In this document: piece after piece, positions 21,619-31,199 of the stretch
Numbering within the stretch: the first letter of the stretch is position 1
How the letters are laid out: each line of letters starts with the position of its first letter
DNA from: Linderina pennispora
Taxonomy: Eukaryota > Kickxellomycota > Kickxellomycetes > Kickxellales > Kickxellaceae
DNA: 64,000 nucleotides
NCBI RefSeq assembly: GCF_002104995.1
Contig: NW_024468249.1
Span: 1,550,001-1,614,000, forward strand
Direction: 5' to 3'
Position numbers and translations under genes: made by a program
The notes under the pieces: model-generated
What the model saw: only the letters and a program-made list of their open reading frames with translations
What the model was told of the DNA's origin: nothing
Database searches by the model: none

Positions 21619-22177
21619 CTATTCTTTGGTTTCCGAATTCGCCTTTCCCTGCTCGAATCCCTTGCGCCGCTGCTCCTTGCCCTTCAGAATCTTTTCCTTG
21701 GCCGGATCCTTCGTGTCGTAAGGAGAACTTTCTAGAGTCGAGCTCCAGCGTCACCGGTCCGTCGTTGACCAGGCTGACCTGCATCATTGCGCCAAACTCC
21801 CCGGTAGATACCTTGGACGGATCGTACAACTGCCCGACGCGCTTGACAAAGTCGTCAAAAAACTGCTTTGACTCTGCAGACTTCATGGCCTCGTGGAAGT
21901 CGGGCTTGTTGCCCTTTGTTGTCTTGCCGTACAATGTAAACTGGGATACCAGCAGGACACCCAGACCTTCGTCCTGCACACTGCGTTTCCACATGGCACC
22001 CTCTGCGTCATCGAATACCCGCATATTCAGGATCTTCTTGGCCATGTACTCCATGTCTTCCTTGGTGTCGTGCTGGCTGATGCCAACTAGAACCGTGATA
22101 CCGCGGCCGATCTCACCGACCACACGGTCGTCGACGCTGACGCTGGCTCGCAGAACCTTTTGGAGGACAGCGCGCAT
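21619..22177 (-). CDS. DTD1: D-aminoacyl-tRNA deacylase, one frame break
   Basis: Hydrolyses D-amino acids from mischarged tRNA. Seen: MRAVLQKVLRASVSVDD at the N-terminus, the catalytic SQFTLYG motif, the GNKPDFHEAM segment and the cross-subunit Gly-cisPro motif (NDGPVTLELDS). An extra T near 21720 shifts the frame inside SRKFS. Restoring the phase gives a Lys/Glu-rich, family-like tail and a stop at 21619, whereas the unshifted frame runs on in Gly/Gln-rich sequence to 21587. I use the restored end; the protein is about 185 residues, slightly longer than the bacterial enzyme because of the basic tail. Confidence 0.93.
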
Positions 22178-22198
22178 TGTAAATTACTGAATTCGAGA

Positions 22199-23303
22199 AA
22201 TGTAATTGGAAGCCAGCGGGAGAGAGGTAGGGAAAAGCGCGCTGCTGGATGGCTCCAAGATATCGGAGATCGGTGGCTCTGCCAATCTCTGCATCTCATT
22301 GAGCGCTGGTGCCGCATCGCCCTCGCTGGCAAGGCGCTTCAGCTTCTCAATGGACTTTAGCCGCCCGCCTCACATAATCGGTACCTTGTCCATGTACTGC
22401 TGCAGCCATGAAACGATCTGGCTGTGGTGCAGGTCCGTCCGTGGGCTCGCTGTGGTAGATGGTGCCTACCGTTCGATCTCGTCGTACGACGAACTCATCA
22501 GCATAAAGAACTTGCTCCACGCCTCCATCTGCAACTAGAGTTGTATCACACTTGCATGTCTTCTTCACAATCTCATGGTGTTTGTGCCTCCTCACGCATC
22601 TCATCCCCTCCCAGCGCCGTAGCTGACTCGTAGTCTGCTGTAAGCCTGTCCAGGACTGCCACAACGACCTTGGAGCTCAACTTACTCCTGTTGTCCTCCT
22701 ACAAGTTCGCAGCCTGGTAGATCACAAATGGCACCAAGCCCTTGAACAGCGGTGCACCCAGTTCCCACCCTCCCAGGAGTGCTCCTGGGTTCTTAATAAT
22801 CATGAGGCAATCTAACATCGACGGTTACTGGCCGAATGTGCTTTGCCCACCGCTTGTCGTAGTTCACGAGTTCTTGCGCCTGGTTGCACAGTTCCTGCAC
22901 TGCCTGCAGCCTAGCGACTTCATCTCCGTAATAGGCACCAGCTAGACACTCAACCTTCTTCGTTTGCGCTTCCGCCAGGAAGAACAGTCTCTTGACCTTG
23001 AAGTGGTCCACCCAGCCCCTGGAATTGTGTTAGCAACCTCTGCAATCCGTTTTCAATCGTCGCACTATAAAACTCGGCCACCTGGGTGGCAATCCTCGCA
23101 ACATTTGCGTCCTTCATGTGCACCAGGACCGAGCGCTGCCACACGCACTCTTGCGTCTGGCAGAGCATCATATTCTCGAGCGTGGTCAGCTTCCACGAGA
23201 TCAGGTTAATGGTCAGCTGTGTACGGCATTCGCTGATTATGGCAGACAGAGAAAATATCACTAGAGTGACAAAACCAAGAAGAGAAGTGCAGATCCAGAA
23301 CAT
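22199..23303 (-). pseudogene. decayed BRO1-domain gene (Bro1/Rim20/ALIX type), 5'-truncated
   Basis: Minus-strand remnants of a BRO1 domain, the ESCRT-III-binding module, scattered over several phases. In order: MMLCQTQECVWQRSVL, then DANVARIATQVAEFY; FFLAEAQTKKVECLAG with YYGDEVARLQ; GAPLFKGLVPFVIYQAANL; a region with several in-frame stops; and IEKLKRLASEGDAAPALNEM with AEPPISDILEPSS. The pieces are collinear with Bro1 proteins (QECFW-type helix, then Y-G-E-EIARL, then P-LFK-L-P). The first roughly 150 residues of the domain are absent upstream. Unlike the broken housekeeping genes nearby, several in-frame stop codons occur and a domain part is missing, so decay rather than sequencing error is likely. 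Confidence 0.6.
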
Positions 23304-23628
23304 GCTAAAGGTGAGATATGAAGCTGTTGATTGGTGTAGCTGCTTGGTGCTGATGCTGGTTAAATGTTGGGTGATTGATCTTTGGTCGTTGCCTACATAT
23401 CCAAGAGAGCCTTCTCAACTACATATCTACAAAAACATCATGTGGAACTACTGCCACTAAATGCTTAGCCAGAAGCAGGCTATCAACCGGCGTATCTTGT
23501 TTCTATCAAGCCAAGGTATTGATCGATCATTATATGTATCCAAATGTGCACTAGCATATTATTCAGGGATGGGTTGTTCCTGTAGCAAGCACAGCGAATT
23601 TAATATGGGTGGGTTTATTTCAGTGAAG
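23304..23628. other. AT-rich spacer
   Basis: No gene seen. It separates the BRO1 remnant from the 3' end of the multicopper oxidase. Confidence 0.5.
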
Positions 23629-25311
23629 CTACTCTTGTTTTCTAATGGATTTGGAAACAATGTATGGAACAGAGGGCAGCCCTGTCATATCAAGCCCAGT
23701 ATTGCCAGCAGCATTTCCAGATGCCTTGATTCCGCTCATCCCACAGTGCCTAATAAGTTTCTTGGGAAGCGTCTGCGTCTTCTGCAGAACATCAGGGGCT
23801 TCAACGAACGTCATGAGCATCCGCAGACTCTCAGGGCTGCCGTGGACATTGACATGGCAGTGGTACAACCAGACACCCGGGTTGTCGGCGCGGAACCTGA
23901 TTTTTACGTACGAGAATGACGGAATTTCTATAACGTCACGTTGGATCGGAGCAACAAGCGACTGTACAAGCGGAGAGAATGTGTTACCAGATGTGAAGCC
24001 ATCTAGCGACGGGCCATACTCGGTGACCTGGAATGCGTGGCCATGTAAATGCATAGGATGATGAAATCTGTTTGGGTTATGCACTTCAAGTTCGACAACC
24101 TCGTTGTGCTTCAGCACCACTGGATGTGTCCGGTTATTGTAGACCTCAGGGTTCTTTGCCAAGTCGCCAGTGGTCATTGCGGTGAACAGGGAGGGAACCA
24201 GCGGTGCGTAGTATGTGATATTGTTGATGTGGTCCAGGCGCTGACCTGTGGATAAGAGGTTGTTACCAAGCCACAGATACAGCGAGCGGTCGACTGGCAG
24301 TGGCGGTTGCTTATCGAGTGCTGTCATTTTGATATCCTCGACCCACGTCAGCTTGTTATCATCGACGTCAGGGAGCTCCTTGACCGGTGAATCCTGCTTG
24401 TACTCAACTAGACCTGAGTAAAACCGCGGGTTCTCACCTAGTGACGTTGGAATAAAGTCTGCGTACATCTTGACCTTGTAGTAGTAGTTGAGCTCGTCAG
24501 ACTTATGTGCAGTGACCAGAACCGAGTAGCGCATGGCAGGTGCCAGCTGCACGCCATCAACTATATGTTCGTCGCTCAGAATTCCATCGACTTCAATAAC
24601 GCGCAGCTTGTGTCCGGGAATCTGGAAGTAGTACCAGTAGGTGCTAGACATATTTATAAGGCGGATGCGGTAGGTCTTCTTCGGCTCAAACTTGATTGGT
24701 TTCGTGGTGTTGCCGTTGTAGCCGTTAATCAGGCCAAACCCGACAGTATGCGGTGGTGGATATGGCATTGTCGGACTAGAAACCAGCTCAGCGCGCTCGG
24801 TAAATTGTCCTACAAACCAGTCCTCGAAAGTAAACAGATGCTCTGCATCGTACTTGTACGGCGGCTCCTTGTCATAAATAACAAGTGCAGTACGCAGTCC
24901 GTCGGCGCTATGATCGTGGTCGTGGCCGTGGATCCAGAACGTGCCCGCCTGCTCGAGGTGATACTCATACGTGAACAACTCACCAGGCGGGATTCCGCAC
25001 TGATTAGTCATTGCCGGCCCGTCCATGTAAGACATGCCGCGCATGAACAGGCCGTGTGCATGGATCGTTGTGGTTACGTTCAGCAAATTGTGCACGTTAA
25101 GGATGAGAGTGTCCCCGCGAGTTGCATATACAGGCGGGATCGGGGACTGGCCATTGATGCCAATCGACTGCCTGTAGTTGATTCCATCGCGCATCATGTA
25201 AACATAGGTGACATCCCAGTCAACCACAACATGCTTTGCCAGCGCAGTGGCCGAGAGGACTAGCAAAAATAGAGCGTGTAGTATCATGTAAATATTAAAA
25301 TATGAAGGCAT
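23629..25311 (-). CDS. secreted multicopper oxidase (laccase/ferroxidase family)
   Basis: About 560 residues, intact. Extracellular copper oxidase; reduces O2 to water while oxidising phenols, Fe(II) or similar donors. Seen: a signal peptide (ILHALFLLVLSATALA), then the four copper motifs: HAHGLF, WIHGHDHDH, HPMHLHGH and WLYHCHVNVH. Three cupredoxin domains in the usual order and several N-x-S/T sites follow from the spacing. There is no C-terminal membrane anchor, which argues against a Fet3-type permease partner; the second motif (HGHDHDH) and the last (HVNVH) differ from common laccase forms. Start: ATG at 25311, with a second in-frame ATG at 25287 directly before the signal peptide being equally possible. 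The gene has lower third-position GC than its housekeeping neighbours and sits between two decayed genes. Confidence 0.9.
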   Translation of the reverse strand: MPSYFNIYMILHALFLLVLSATALAKHVVVDWDVTYVYMMRDGINYRQSIGINGQSPIPPVYATRGDTLILNVHNLLNVTTTIHAHGLFMRGMSYMDGPAMTNQCGIPPGELFTYEYHLEQAGTFWIHGHDHDHSADGLRTALVIYDKEPPYKYDAEHLFTFEDWFVGQFTERAELVSSPTMPYPPPHTVGFGLINGYNGNTTKPIKFEPKKTYRIRLINMSSTYWYYFQIPGHKLRVIEVDGILSDEHIVDGVQLAPAMRYSVLVTAHKSDELNYYYKVKMYADFIPTSLGENPRFYSGLVEYKQDSPVKELPDVDDNKLTWVEDIKMTALDKQPPLPVDRSLYLWLGNNLLSTGQRLDHINNITYYAPLVPSLFTAMTTGDLAKNPEVYNNRTHPVVLKHNEVVELEVHNPNRFHHPMHLHGHAFQVTEYGPSLDGFTSGNTFSPLVQSLVAPIQRDVIEIPSFSYVKIRFRADNPGVWLYHCHVNVHGSPESLRMLMTFVEAPDVLQKTQTLPKKLIRHCGMSGIKASGNAAGNTGLDMTGLPSVPYIVSKSIRKQE

Positions 25312-25657
25312 GGGCAAAAGGCCGATGGATGTATTGGAGGCTGCATCCCCAGGAAGCTACTGCATTTATATTTCCCAAACATCACAACGAGACCATGCCA
25401 CTAGTAGCAAGGACGGGCCGGGCTTAATTCACTCATTTGAAGGACTGACAGGCTTGGCTCCAAAATATGCAGATGCCTCATTGATTCCAAGCAGGTGGCG
25501 CCGCTGGAGGAGGGTCTGTGTGCATATTCAAAAGCCAAAGCCATATATTTCTACGTAAGGCCCCACTCCACCTAATTTCCAAAGCCACTTTTGGAAATCA
25601 AAGGAGCCAAATATTGTAAACACACCCATGAATCCACTTATTTTTGCTCTCGCAAAT
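25312..25657. other. promoter side of multicopper oxidase
   Basis: No gene seen. Contains the 5' flank of the oxidase and the end of the lipase remnant. Confidence 0.45.
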
Positions 25658-26345
25658 TCACTGTGGCTCAAATGCCGAACCAAGATATTCCGACACTAGA
25701 GTGTTGATATAGTGATTTCTTGAATTAATATTGCCTATAAACCAGGGTACTTGGAATGAGTGTGTACTGTAATCGTCAGCATCGACGTTATTCTGGTACT
25801 GTTTGTTCTCAGTGGCACTACTACACCATGTGGGTTTGCCTGGTAGCGGGTACCACACTTCTTGGGGCATTCTATGCGACATCGGCAGCATTCAACGAAG
25901 CAAGCCCACCACCCAAAGGGATCCCGACAAAAATGATCATATAAGTAGGCAGTGACTTTGTCAGCGTGTTCAGCGACTTGCTTATGAACGGCTGTGACGC
26001 CCTGTATACCTTTAGGAATCCTTGGTGCACCTCAGAGTCCCCCACGCCCGATGGCCAATCATCCCCTAAGCATTTGACGTTGGAGACCCAGCCTTGTGGC
26101 ATTTTGGTGCCGCGGTATGCGGCAATGATTTTCTTGTTTTTGTGGTTGTACGCCATGTGGCCTGTACTGATTATCTTTGGATAGTTCCAGGTTGCATAAA
26201 CAGTGGTGCCAGCAGTTGTATTTGTTTTCCATGCACCACTGCGGCATCAGCGTAGCTGGCTTTGTTAGCCTTCAGGGGAGTAAAAAGTTACTATTGAGGG
26301 TTGCCATAGACTGCACCCAGCGGTATCCACTACTGCCTGGGATTT
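25658..26345 (-). pseudogene. decayed class 3 lipase
   Basis: Minus-strand remnants of a fungal lipase_3 gene: KASYADAAVV (N-terminal part), then HKNKKIIAAYRGT (strand and oxyanion-loop region), then SEVHQGFLKVYRA, LPTYMIIFVGIPLGGGLASL, and in another phase a C-terminal piece WYPLPGKPTWCSSATENKQY. The nucleophile elbow normally reads GHSLGG; here it is GIPLGG, so the catalytic Ser and preceding His are gone. Everything between the elbow and the C-terminal Cys-containing piece is missing, which would include the catalytic Asp, and the phases are interrupted by stops. This is real decay, not a single-base error. Confidence 0.66.
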
Positions 26346-27112
26346 TGGTGAATCCGCTCCTCTGCGAGTAGCGACAGAATCGACACAGGGATTTCTGGTG
26401 AGAGGCCATCTGCACCCGCCATCTACATAGGGACTACGGTGCATTATAGATGAAAATACATTGTTAGAATATCACAGAAAATTTTACAAAGTACTGTGAA
26501 GAAAACGACCCTGTCGCCTGTTGGTCGCCTATTTCCTCCCTTGAAGTTTGAAATAGTGTTGCTAGGCATTTCCAAACAGAATACACCGGCTTGCTTCCCT
26601 CAATATGAAATAATGGTTATCACTTAATCATGCACCTATGGAGTATATCCTTAGAAATATGTTATGGCAGAATGTCGCCACGATACTTTACTGATAGATG
26701 CAGCCTCGTAAAACAGCTTAGAGCCATGTTCTATGAGAATACATAGCATTTTTAGGAACAGCAGATGCGCTAGTTTGCTCACGTCATTGTTATTTGTTGT
26801 TACACTACACCTAGTATTATATGTGGACCCTCTACAATGTTCCTATTTCGAGAACCTAGGGATAATTGTACAAATGGCACAAACACTCGCCTCGTACAAA
26901 GGCTTAGCTGGAATGCAATATATTAAACAATGCGCTATTTGGTAACATTTTTTTTGGATATGTGCTATGGTATAGTGGTTGCTCTTGCCAACAAATATAT
27001 TCCCATGCTATACTTTGCATTGCCTCTACTATAAATGGCTGAGAAACGATTCTGTATAGGAAATGATTCCACATGCTTTTCCTTGCTTTTGAACTACTTT
27101 TACAACTTCACT
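26346..27112. other. AT-rich intergenic interval
   Basis: No gene seen; noticeably AT-rich compared with the rest of the window. The last 100 bases are promoter of the acyltransferase. An upstream in-frame ATG at 27035 exists but the family-like N-terminus begins at 27113. Confidence 0.45.
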
Positions 27113-28561
27113 ATGAGCCAGTTTTTAACAGGCATTGACTCGAAGATCTACGACCTTACGAAATACGATGTTCTTCTATCATCGTACAACGTCTGCATCG
27201 TTTTCTTTTACGCCAACGATAACCTCACTGACAGCTTTATGCCATCCCAGGAGCTGGAAGATGCGTACTATAAGACGGTGTTGCAGTTTCCCCTGCTAGC
27301 TGGACAGATCAAGAAAAAGGGTGGCGGCACGCTACAGGTTGTAGTCGACAAGTCAGACCTGAACCTGCCCGGCTATCGCGAATCCCAGTCAGACACGCAT
27401 TTCAGCGACATCAAGTCAGCGGATTTCAACCCGACAGCCTGGCCCAGCGACCTGGCACCTGTTGGCAATACTGCATATCCTGATAGGAACACGGGTGTGA
27501 TCAAGCTTCTCAATACGCATGTGGTGCGGCTAAAGGACAACAGCGGTATAATTATTTCATTCAACACCAACCATGTGGCTACCGATGCCTTTGGCAGTCT
27601 TGAGTTTTTCAACCAGTGGGCAGCAGAAACACGTGCGTTGGTTACCGGTGTCCATGCAGAGAAGGTCAGCTACTGCTTTGACCGGGAGGCAATTCAGAAA
27701 CATCTTCCCAGCAAGCGCCTGCCACTTGACGACACAACATTCCGTGCTTATACCATAAAGTCCCGTATTGCAGACTGGCTTTTGGGGCTCTCGCCTAACT
27801 CCCGCGCAAAGCTCCTGAACTACCTTGGGAACAGGAATCCAACGCGCGGCCATCTGTTCCGTATTTCACGCGAGAAATTCGACCATCTTCATAGCCGAGT
27901 TCTGGAGTGCATGCCGCCCGGTGTGCGACTTACTTCCAACGACCTTCTATCTGCAATAGCATACAAGGTCCATGGGCAGGCAAAGCTTGACGCAGATGCA
28001 GCCAACATCGGATGGCTTGGACGGCTTACGAATCGCAGTGTGAATGCTAAAGGAGAGCATGGTCTATCAGTCGCCTGTGACCTTCGTGGCCTTCTTGGAA
28101 TGTCAGATACGAATTATATCGGCAATCCACTGTTCACTGCGATTGTTAATAACCAGATGAGCCACGCAGAGCAACCGATCACTCCTCAGACGCTTGCGGA
28201 GATAGGTGCCCAAGTTCGTAGGTCGCTGTCAAATGTATCACCCCCGTTCATCGGCTCGTTCATCGACTTTGTTGACTCCGATAGCTTCAAGGCTGGGTCC
28301 CTCATTGCGAGTGGAATGAAGAGCGCTCTTATTACATTGACGTCCAACATTACGAGGGCCAAGCTGTACCACGCGGATTTCGGCAGCGGTGTTCAAGCGT
28401 TTTCAACGGTGTGCCCAAATTACCGAGCAGTGCAATATATCATATTGCCAGCACCACCGCCAAGCAAGGACATCCTTGTCAACTTTACTGCATCTGCCTC
28501 CGAGATGGAGTTTATCCTTAAGAACGAATTCTGGAGGGACATCACCACTTTGGTTTATTGA
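27113..28561 (+). CDS. BAHD-like acyltransferase (transferase family)
   Basis: 482 residues, intact. CoA-dependent acyl transfer to a hydroxyl or amine of a small molecule is the family reaction; substrate unknown. Seen: MSQFLTGIDSKIYDLTKYDVLL as N-terminus, then FPLLAGQIKK (typical early BAHD segment), the catalytic HxxxD motif as HVATD, and the structural DFGWG-type motif as DFGSG near residue 425. A second pattern LTSNDLLSAIAYKVHG marks the start of the second half-domain. The Trp of DFGWG is replaced by Ser, which is tolerated in some relatives. No signal peptide. It may act in secondary metabolism together with the oxidase at 23629, but they are not co-oriented and this is speculative. 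Confidence 0.82.
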   Translation: MSQFLTGIDSKIYDLTKYDVLLSSYNVCIVFFYANDNLTDSFMPSQELEDAYYKTVLQFPLLAGQIKKKGGGTLQVVVDKSDLNLPGYRESQSDTHFSDIKSADFNPTAWPSDLAPVGNTAYPDRNTGVIKLLNTHVVRLKDNSGIIISFNTNHVATDAFGSLEFFNQWAAETRALVTGVHAEKVSYCFDREAIQKHLPSKRLPLDDTTFRAYTIKSRIADWLLGLSPNSRAKLLNYLGNRNPTRGHLFRISREKFDHLHSRVLECMPPGVRLTSNDLLSAIAYKVHGQAKLDADAANIGWLGRLTNRSVNAKGEHGLSVACDLRGLLGMSDTNYIGNPLFTAIVNNQMSHAEQPITPQTLAEIGAQVRRSLSNVSPPFIGSFIDFVDSDSFKAGSLIASGMKSALITLTSNITRAKLYHADFGSGVQAFSTVCPNYRAVQYIILPAPPPSKDILVNFTASASEMEFILKNEFWRDITTLVY

Positions 28562-29303
28562 TAGATGTCTAACAGCAATCTTGTGTAGTGACAGAAATAT
28601 AGCCAGATAGTGGCAATCGTCCGTGTTTGCATTCTCGGTGCCCTTCGACTGTTCCGAGTCAGCTCTTTATCTGCGGACCTGGCCGCATGAAGGTCCGCAA
28701 TGATTCTCCGCAATACCACCCGGGGCCGATTTCCGCTGGCAGGTTTCGCCCGAATAGGGTTTCAAGGGCACGGAGAAACCCCAGAGTCAAACAAGAGACA
28801 TATGGCCTGGGGGAGAAGATTCACGTCGCAGAAGAGCATCTGTGGGATACAGTGATTTGTCACTGGTGCTGAGGCAGAGTCGGCCGACCCGGCGACATGC
28901 GTGGCAGACAATGGAAGCGAGCCGGACATTAATGGAACGCCTAGAACGTCTTGCATGGAGATGTGGGCGAGCGAAAGTCGTGCATGCGGGGCGTGCATGT
29001 CTCTGTGCCAGCCCACACGTATCCAAAGTGCCAGTAAACTCGTCAGCAGTATAGTGGGCAAGGTCAAAAGGGCGATGCACGGGCCATGTAAATCTCCTAT
29101 TCCTTGACCGCACGCTTGCAGGCGGATTCACAGTGACACTGTCGAACTGCGAATCTCTCCCCCAAGGATTGGCAATTGGGGAAGCCACAACAGACCGGAA
29201 TGCTTCGGCACTTTTTCTATGGAGCAGCGGTTCCTAGTTTATTAATGTAGTCAGCCAGCAAAGGAACGGGTTTTCTGACGCAGGGAAGATAAGGCGGTAC
29301 AGA
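28562..29303. other. intergenic interval
   Basis: No convincing gene. Open frames on both strands overlap each other without family signatures. Confidence 0.5.
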
Positions 29304-31199
29304 TTACTGGGCCGAGGACGACTGGCGGCCAGCAGTGGTGGTGGGGGCAACAGCAGCGGACCTGCCGGTCAGGCGGCGCCTGATTTCAGACAGCACGGCC
29401 GAAGCCTCCTTGCGGATGGACGAGGCAACAGCCGAGTTCTCCTGGGCGCGGCGGATCAGGTACGGCATGACCTCCTCGAGCGGACCATAGGGCACGTACT
29501 TGTAGATGGGCAGACCGGCCTTGGCGATGGCATAGCTGACAGCGTCCTGCATGCCGAGCAGCTGGCCAAACATGACGGGCTCGTTGGTGGTGTCGATGTT
29601 GAGCTGGCGCAGCTGCTGCATGCCCATCTCGATAGACGCGTTGTTGTGGGTGGCAGCAAACAGGACCGGTGGCACAGTGCCGGCAGCCTGGGCGGCGGCA
29701 ACCTCCTGCATCAGGAAGTTGACGCCCTTGTTGTACGACGCATGCGTGGCCTCCAGCGTCGGGTTGATGGGCGACGCGTAGCCGAGCTTGGCAGCGCGCT
29801 CGCGCTCCAGCTCCATGTACGCACCGCGCACCAGCTTGGCTGCGAAGCGCCAGCCCTCGCGCGCGGCGCGCTCATAGTCGTCGACCATGCGCTGGAACGA
29901 GTCTGCGCGGTACATCTGGTACGTGTTGAAGATCAGCGCACGGCCGCCGTGCTGGGTCTGTGCGTTGAACTCGCGCTGCAGCACCAGCGCGACGTGGTCG
30001 ATCAGCGGCTGGAAGTACGAGTGCTCGGCGTCCACCATGATCCGCACATTGCTGTCGCTGGCCTGCTGGGCCACAGCACGCGAGCGCGAGATCATGCGCT
30101 CGTAGTCCTCAAAGTCGGTCTCGACGGCGCCGTACTCGCTGGTGGGCGAGGCGCGCAGGTAAAGCGGCCGTGCCAGCGGGTTGTCCAGGCCCAGCGCCAT
30201 CTGCAGATCAACCCAGTCGACCTGGCCGTCGTTGTTGGTGTCGACCATCGAGAACATGCCGCTGGCCGACGACACGCGGTCACCACCGGGCATCGACGGC
30301 AGCACCGCCTGCTTGAACTGCGTAAAGTCGATGCGTCCGTCGTTGTCGTGGTCGGCTGCGACAAAGGCCTCGCGCATGGGCCGGTACGGCATTGACAGGC
30401 GGTACAGCACCTCGGGGTCGGCCAGGCCAGTCACCTTGATGGCCGCAAACGACCCCGGCACCTGCTCCGACATGTGCAGGCCGTGCAGGTACTCCTTGGC
30501 GAAGGCGTCCGCCTTGACGTTGGCGTGGGCACGCGCAGTGTCGGCAGCGCCTGCGACGGCCGCGGTGGCATCCCGATCCTCAGCCAGATCCGCCTCAGCG
30601 GAAAAGTCCAGAATCGACCCGACTCCCGACTCCTTCAGGCCGCGCATGGCCTGCACAATCTCCTTCTCCTTCTCACCGGCGCAGAACCACGCGAAGAAAG
30701 TGCGCCGCATTACCGCGTTCGAGAGCCACGAGAGACGCAGCTTCTCAAACAGCTTGAGGATCCCCGGTGCCATCTGCACCAGCTGCGGGCTGCCACAAGC
30801 CATGTAGACAAACCACAGCGGGATCAGCTTCGCCACGCTCTGCTTGCTCAGAGCGTGCGCCGGGTCCGGGCGCAGAAGCGGCCCGGCAAGGGGGTCCGTG
30901 GTTGCAGAGGCGGCGTGCGTAGCCGCTGGCGCGCGCGACTCGAGAGTCGACATGCCTCTGCAGGGAGCCACGGACATGGCGGCCTTGAACGTGCTGCGCG
31001 GGCTCAGGGAACCCGACGGATACGTCGCGGGTGCTCCTGCATGTCGAGCGACAAGGGCTGCTGGACCCGAGGCACGACGAGTATGTATGAAAGCGAGGCG
31101 TGTAGGATGGACATAGGCGGCAGCGAGGGGCCGTTTGAGAGATGCAGCAGAAGATGCACGGATAATAGCAGATGCAGTCGATGGAACGCTGATGGGCAT
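29304..31199 (-). CDS. PUT1: mitochondrial proline dehydrogenase with EF-hand insert
   Basis: 631 residues, intact. FAD enzyme of the mitochondrial inner membrane that oxidises proline to pyrroline-5-carboxylate. Seen: a long Ala/Ser/Arg-rich presequence; the N-terminal helical region (AKLIPLWFVYMACG); then two adjacent EF-hand-like loops, DHDNDGRIDFTQ and DTNNDGQVDWVD (about residues 280-340), inserted before the barrel; then PRODH barrel signatures including VRIMVDAEHSYFQP, FNTYQMY, KLVRGAYMELER, FAATHNN, FGQLLGM and YVPYGPLEEVMPYLIRRAQEN. The second loop keeps all usual Ca ligands; the first has Gln at position 12. Calcium control is therefore possible but inferred. The C-terminus is a Ser/Thr-rich tail. 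Confidence 0.93.
   Translation of the reverse strand: MPISVPSTASAIIRASSAASLKRPLAAAYVHPTRLAFIHTRRASGPAALVARHAGAPATYPSGSLSPRSTFKAAMSVAPCRGMSTLESRAPAATHAASATTDPLAGPLLRPDPAHALSKQSVAKLIPLWFVYMACGSPQLVQMAPGILKLFEKLRLSWLSNAVMRRTFFAWFCAGEKEKEIVQAMRGLKESGVGSILDFSAEADLAEDRDATAAVAGAADTARAHANVKADAFAKEYLHGLHMSEQVPGSFAAIKVTGLADPEVLYRLSMPYRPMREAFVAADHDNDGRIDFTQFKQAVLPSMPGGDRVSSASGMFSMVDTNNDGQVDWVDLQMALGLDNPLARPLYLRASPTSEYGAVETDFEDYERMISRSRAVAQQASDSNVRIMVDAEHSYFQPLIDHVALVLQREFNAQTQHGGRALIFNTYQMYRADSFQRMVDDYERAAREGWRFAAKLVRGAYMELERERAAKLGYASPINPTLEATHASYNKGVNFLMQEVAAAQAAGTVPPVLFAATHNNASIEMGMQQLRQLNIDTTNEPVMFGQLLGMQDAVSYAIAKAGLPIYKYVPYGPLEEVMPYLIRRAQENSAVASSIRKEASAVLSEIRRRLTGRSAAVAPTTTAGRQSSSAQ

Noticed and set aside
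22347-22664. 105-codon frame as a separate small gene
   Set aside because: It is part of the decayed BRO1 locus and shows no domain of its own.
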